Source: Rhodocollybia butyracea (lineage: Eukaryota; Basidiomycota; Agaricomycetes; Agaricales; Omphalotaceae). From it: a DNA stretch of 64,000 nucleotides. This document shows positions 59,253-64,000 of this stretch, piece after piece. Numbering within the stretch: position 1 is the stretch's first letter; each line of letters begins with the position of its first letter. Both the position numbers and the translations under genes were made by a program. Where the stretch lies: assembly GCA_015501585.1 (NCBI GenBank), contig JADNRY010000149.1, forward strand, positions 62,001 through 126,000. The letters are read 5' to 3'. The notes beneath the pieces were generated by a model, which saw nothing but the letters and a program-made list of their open reading frames with translations, searched no databases and was not told the DNA's origin.

Positions 59253-61374
59253 TTAATCCCTCTTCAAGTTCCTTCTTACCACGAAGAGTCTCTCTCCGTC
59301 GTTCGTTGCCGTCATCTCTTGCACTCCGTCAATGTTCTCTAATCCATAGAGAGGGCTACCCTTGGCGAGTACAACGAACATCTCAAGGCCGTCACCAACC
59401 TAATACAAATCATACATTATGTAAGTCTGGAGACGACGAGAAGGGCAAGATTCAAACAACGGAGTGTTCCACGAAACAGGCAGAAGGGGAAACATGTTGT
59501 TCGACTAACCTCAATATGCCTCTCTGTCGCGCTTGTAAACGAGTCAATGACCAACTGGATCACCGTCGTTAACGGAAGATGTTTCGGATGAGGGTGGCCA
59601 GGTTGCGGAACTTGATTTTTAAAGTAGATCTACGATAAGAGGATGAACAAAATCAGTACGAGCGCATCTCAATGATGAGAAGATAAAAAGACGAGGGAAC
59701 ACGGAGAGAAAAAAATGGCCAGTCAATAAAAACAAAAGTCGTCAGGCAGACTGCAATATACAGCTGATACCGTTGGCCCGTCCATCCGTCACATTCATGA
59801 TCAACGGTTCCAAAGTATCACTGTTACTTTATCTTGGAACCGAACAAGTAGTCCCAGACTTCCTAAACAGATCCTCGGGCAAGATAAACGATGAACGGAA
59901 AGAAAGGCATTGCAGAAACTGCAGAACGGTGGTGGGACATGCGACCACCATTTCCCCAGAAACTAAACCAGGACAAGTCAAGTTGATTTGAACACAACCA
60001 ACCAAACTAGCTCGAATGAACACACAAGCATCATCGGCTAGTCAGAAACCAAGTGAGCTTCCGAGAGTTCATCATAAACCATTCCACATACACGCATCGT
60101 ACCCGCGTAGAACTAGCACAGTTGCATCCAGCTGACCACCTAACTTCCGTGCTCGCTGACTTACACCGAAGAAAACAATCCCAGGTCCGAAGGCGTGAGA
60201 TGGGGAACAAGGGGAACAAGTAGCCAGACGAAAAAACATATCACACTGGTAATGAAAAAAACTGACAGAAGACGTGTTGCACACAACGACGTGCACGCGC
60301 CGCATTCAACACAATACCAAGAGAAAGCGGGGATGAAAAAGGAAAGAACGCTAAGTTGAGAATTTAAACGTCGGGGAAGTATCGGAAATTGAGACGGAGG
60401 TTGACCAATTGGCGAAACCGAGCCATCAGGTAATAGACACCCGTGGTCAACGCGCTTTTCTCATTTCTACGACAGATCTCGCCGAGGAGAAGATAATGAC
60501 AGCCGAAGGGGCCGTAAAGTGAACCGAGATGGATGAACCAGAAGGACAAAACAGAAGGACAAAACCAAGCCAAAAAAAACCTCATGACAGGAGAAACACG
60601 ATAGAAAAGAAAGGGAAAATAGCAAAACGTGTTGGTGAACCATAGATCTCACCTGGTTGTCCAGGAAAGGCTGAACGAGCGACTGGGCGGCACCGGCGGC
60701 ACGACAGGATTCACGCTCGTACGAGCCCACGGGATCAAAGGAGTAGACTGCACCGGATCCTAAGGAACGCACGGAGATCAAGCAAAGGAACGAAGTCGGG
60801 ATAGATCAGGGAATATGGAAGTAGGCTGTTAGTCCGAGCACGTCCATAGTTTGCCAAGATCACATACCGTCTTCCTCGATACCCCCTAAGATGTTATACA
60901 CGTAGTAAGGGAAAAATCGGCGAGCGTAAAGCATAGTTTGGATCAGACGTGCGATAGCACGCAGAGGCATATCTTTGGCATGTGCATGGCGATACCACTG
61001 TACTCTCAAATTAGTTCAATGCCGATGAAGATCAAGGGCAGCACTTACTTCCAAACGCTGTCTGACTTGCTTCACAAACATATTGCCGTCTGCAGCGAAT
61101 CCATTGACAGCCAAAACGGCTTTATCTGTTCTATAAATGACATTAGAACCCGATAAAGGGCTTGTAGACGCGTCTAGACTAACAATCTGAACACTTTAGG
61201 TGCATATCGCGTCTGAATTGAGTAGCCTTCGCTCTGCCTCGTATCGCCAGCGATGACACTAAAGTCTGCACCAGATATTGCCAGAATTGTGCCGCCGTTC
61301 TCGCTATACGGATTAAACTGTCTTTGTTGGGGATGGCCCGAAGCCGGGTGTGAAAGGGCAATCATGTCGGGCAT
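59253..61374 (-). CDS. 20S proteasome subunit beta-6 (PSMB1/Pre7)
   Basis: Six exons: 61374-61184, 61130-61049, 60997-60868, 60759-60653, 59629-59510, 59399-59253; 258 aa. A non-catalytic beta subunit of the 20S core. Motifs: [100 protein letters not shown] and [11 protein letters not shown] joined to IYFKNQ across the long intron. The tail has [15 protein letters not shown]. Family knowledge: beta-6 lacks the catalytic N-terminal Thr after processing. Five introns; four are 49-110 bp and one is 1,023 bp. Confidence 0.93.
59630..60652 (-). other. Unusually long (1,023 bp) intron in the PRE7 gene
   Basis: Donor GTGAGAT, acceptor CGTAG. About twenty times longer than most introns in this window. 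No transposase, inverted terminal repeats or tRNA seen inside. One C-box-like ATGATGA with a CTGA 23 nt further on occurs at about 60,070-60,040 (minus), too short to call a snoRNA. Confidence 0.8.
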
Positions 61375-64000
61375 TTTTCCTTGATAAACTCGAGGCGGTT
61401 GTAGCAAACGGTCGTAGTGGTTGTAGTCGGAGACGCGGTCTTTTCAATAATCTGACGCGGCCTCGCGTGGGACAATTTTAGTGATGGCACCGACTTTTTT
61501 CCGTCACAGCCTTTAGTCATTCCTCTTATAAGCCTGCGAGAAAGCCAACAGAGTTTATTCTACTTCGATGTTGTCGGCGGGCAGACGCTCCAAAAACGCG
61601 GGAAGTAAATGAGTTCCTGGAGTCAATCTCCTCTCTCTCCCTCAGTTTCCATATTTATCTCACCCCTTGAGCAAATTCTCCCGACATCTCACCGCTTCGC
61701 TAGGCTACGCTATGTTACTGTGTTACTGTACTCAACCATCAGAAGTCAGCTTTAGTTTGTATTGTAGTAACTTGATTCTCTTCGCTTTCTAGTACCCTTC
61801 CTAGGTTTTGTTACTTGGTCACGGTATAGATTCGTCCAGCCATATGGCCGTATTTGACATCTCTGAAGGCAGAACAACTTTGCAGTGGAATCCAATGTTC
61901 ATCTTCCGTCTGGTACATTTCCATTGCTTGTTTTTCGCTACAGACATTGCAGGCTGGGGTGATATCGAGGCTATCGAGGCTACATCAGGGCTACATGCAC
62001 ATGCAGTGGCATGCTTTATCGTTCCTGTCAGATTTCCAACTCTCAGATTTCCATTACCACATCATTGCGTACATGGTGTGGAGAGGCCCTGAAATATCAC
62101 AGAACAAGATTGTGGTAAAAACTCAAGTCGTCTAGTTATATGGCGTCAGGAACCTCACACTCACTAATAAAATTCAGAAGAAAACCTTTCGTCCAGCGGG
62201 CCTCTGTTTGTACCCGACCTGACACTCCTAATACGCACTCCAGAAGTTTATGATAATAATAGTTTTCTCAGGAAACAAGCGGGATTGCTTCTCTAGGCAC
62301 ACGAGGCTGAGCCGCTATATATGGAATATGTCGAACGCACCCTCACTTATTATTTTTGGATCATTCCAAGTATATAGATATCAGCCACAGGAGGAGGAAC
62401 TAATGAACCCGCGGACAGCTGTATATAGCGATCCACGTCTTCAATCTTGCCAGGCAGCAATGCTTGGTTTTCTGCGTCCAAACTAGATAACCGGAGATTC
62501 AACTCGACTCCTCCTTTAATTTTCGAAATTGATTCCCACAAAGTGACCACTTACTCGTAGAACACACTGAGCTTCGATTAGGGTAAAAATCTACTTGAAG
62601 TTCTGGTTACAGATATAACTGTTTGATATAGTATGCGCCACATACCTCGCCTTTCGTGTTGGTTCTGCTATATATCGGTCATAACGGTACGAGTAAGAGG
62701 ATGCATCGCTTTACGTGCTACTAGTGCCTGCAAATGCGAGTTTCATATTTGACATTAATGTTCTTTGACTACGTGGAATTCACCGAGATTGAACGTGAGG
62801 AACAAAGTATACTTGAAGCCTTGGCAGGCGATTAACTCATTCCTCGAATTGTTGGGTGGCATAAACCTCATGATTCCATGTAGTCGACCTTCCTCCTGGC
62901 ACTGTCCCTGTTCGAACGATCCAGACCGAGACGTATGTCTTTCTACTACGGTGATTGCCTGAAGTTGAGCCATTTGAGCATCACTCACTCTTCCGCCGGT
63001 TTGAAACCAATGAATCACGTTCTCAAACACTCTAACTCAGCTGTGTTTGGGTACATATGTCACCCGATAGAAATTAAACTTTCTCCTTCCACTTACAATG
63101 AGCAGGGGCAGAGGTCAAATTTTAGATGTTGATTGACTGGCACGCTCTGGCACGGGGTCCTATCCCGCAACGGCCAACAGAACACTGGGTGGGTGGGAGT
63201 CGCATACTACAGTAACAGTGAGCTACAATTCTTAACATATCGGATATCATCTCGAACAGTCGTTCGTCCCAGAAGAGTGTGGGGAGGCTAGAGTCTTAAA
63301 TGGCCTGGAGCTCGCCCGCCAGCCCCCGTCTAAGAATTTTATACAGGAGTAAGGTTCAAGTTGACCAGTGGGTGTCGATATCTCTATCTCCACTTCACAG
63401 CCATTTAACTCTGCGATTATAGTTGATCAGAATACTTCATACAAATCAGTGACTTTTTCCCCTTTTTCAAAGTGAGTTGGAGCGACAAAGAAACATAGCT
63501 TTTGATATTTTAATGGCGAAGTTTTCCAGTGGTTCCCTCGAGAGGCTGCCGAGAACGATCGTTTAATATGGCCATGGCGGCGTCAAATTTCCGATCGTAC
63601 TTCGATTGTACTCTGGAGAGGCAAATATTATATTCAGGGCAAGTATGTCAAATTATGGATTGAAAATTTCGGCCCATGTACTGTACTTCTAAACCGTAAG
63701 AAACCAGATAGGTTTACCGTTTTCAAGGCGTGAACTTGAGAGAGATTAGATAGAATATTAGTCGATTAAAGCTGACCTGTGTGCACATGGTCAGCATGTG
63801 GATCCTTGTCGCCGGCCGGAGGTGGCCGATTTCCGGTGAACGGCATAAGTTTGTTGCCACATCTACCAAACAAGCAACCACTCCACTCTTTTTCCCATCG
63901 CATCACTCATCCCTTTCACTGAGACTTGTTCTGTGTGCAACTCCCTTCCTTATTACTGTTTGGTCTGCTTGTATATCTACAAAAGCTTTCCAACAACTTC
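61375..64000. other. 2.6 kb stretch with no recognised gene
   Basis: Begins with the PRE7 promoter. Beyond it, short frames only on both strands, with no family motif, tRNA or repeat pattern that I can support. A gene could begin or end beyond the window edge. Confidence 0.4.

Noticed and set aside
60035..60075. C/D-box snoRNA in the PRE7 intron
   Set aside because: Only about 23 nt between the C-like and D-like boxes and no terminal stem.
1..64000. CRISPR arrays, prokaryotic operons, ribosome binding sites
   Set aside because: No regularly spaced direct repeats; the many short GT-AG introns show a eukaryotic nuclear genome, so such features are not expected.

Overview
The window is nuclear DNA from a filamentous basidiomycete, most likely an agaricomycete mushroom-type fungus. 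The evidence is dense genes broken by many 48-60 bp GT-AG introns, F-box proteins of agaric style, GH76, S10 and S53 secreted enzymes, DUF3494 ice-binding proteins of the type known from snow moulds and mushrooms, and a tRNA-Thr gene with a short anticodon-loop intron. Species cannot be fixed from sequence reading alone. I spliced the gene models by hand from donor/acceptor motifs, reading-frame continuity and family motifs.

Layout. 0.7-3.1 kb (-): anoctamin/Ist2-type membrane protein. 3.6-4.5 kb (-): zinc-knuckle protein with a pterin-dehydratase-like N-terminal part. 4.7 kb (-): tRNA-Thr(AGT). 5.4-6.9 kb (-): conserved fungal protein often labelled geranylgeranyl pyrophosphate synthetase. 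7.3-8.2 kb (+): E2-25K/Ubc1 ubiquitin-conjugating enzyme. 10.4-10.9 kb (-): GNAT acetyltransferase. 11.5-13.1 kb (+): Glo3-type ArfGAP. 13.3-15.1 kb (-): F-box protein. 15.6-16.5 kb (-): secreted ferritin-like protein. 16.8-19.5 kb (+): membrane-anchored FAD-linked lactone oxidase with 18 exons. 21.4-22.0 kb (+): AP-2 sigma. 23.4-25.1 kb (+): second F-box-like protein. 26.6-27.1 kb (-): CsbD-like protein.

29-47.6 kb is the accessory part. Three ice-binding protein (IBP) genes lie head-to-tail on the minus strand with about 2.4 kb spacing, and a fourth lies on the plus strand at 46.6 kb. All four share gene structure and an upstream block with a TATA box and a TGACGTCG element. Between them are gene relics, a secreted GH76 enzyme, a secreted S53 sedolisin and a methyltransferase gene carrying a stop codon.

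48.4-61.4 kb returns to conserved genes: EB1/Mal3 (+), a monocarboxylate-type MFS transporter (-), a small basic nuclear-type protein (-), a secreted S10 carboxypeptidase (+), and proteasome beta-6 (Pre7, -) with a 1,023 bp intron. 61.4-64 kb shows nothing I recognise.

Two themes cut across the window. Secreted proteins are enriched between 28.9 and 57 kb (IBPs, GH76, S53, S10), which would suit a fungus living in cold or frozen plant litter. Several otherwise normal genes (AP-2 sigma, two F-box genes, the 5.4 kb gene) have single-base frame breaks at short homopolymers. That pattern looks more like consensus-sequence error than gene decay and should be settled before anything is called a pseudogene.
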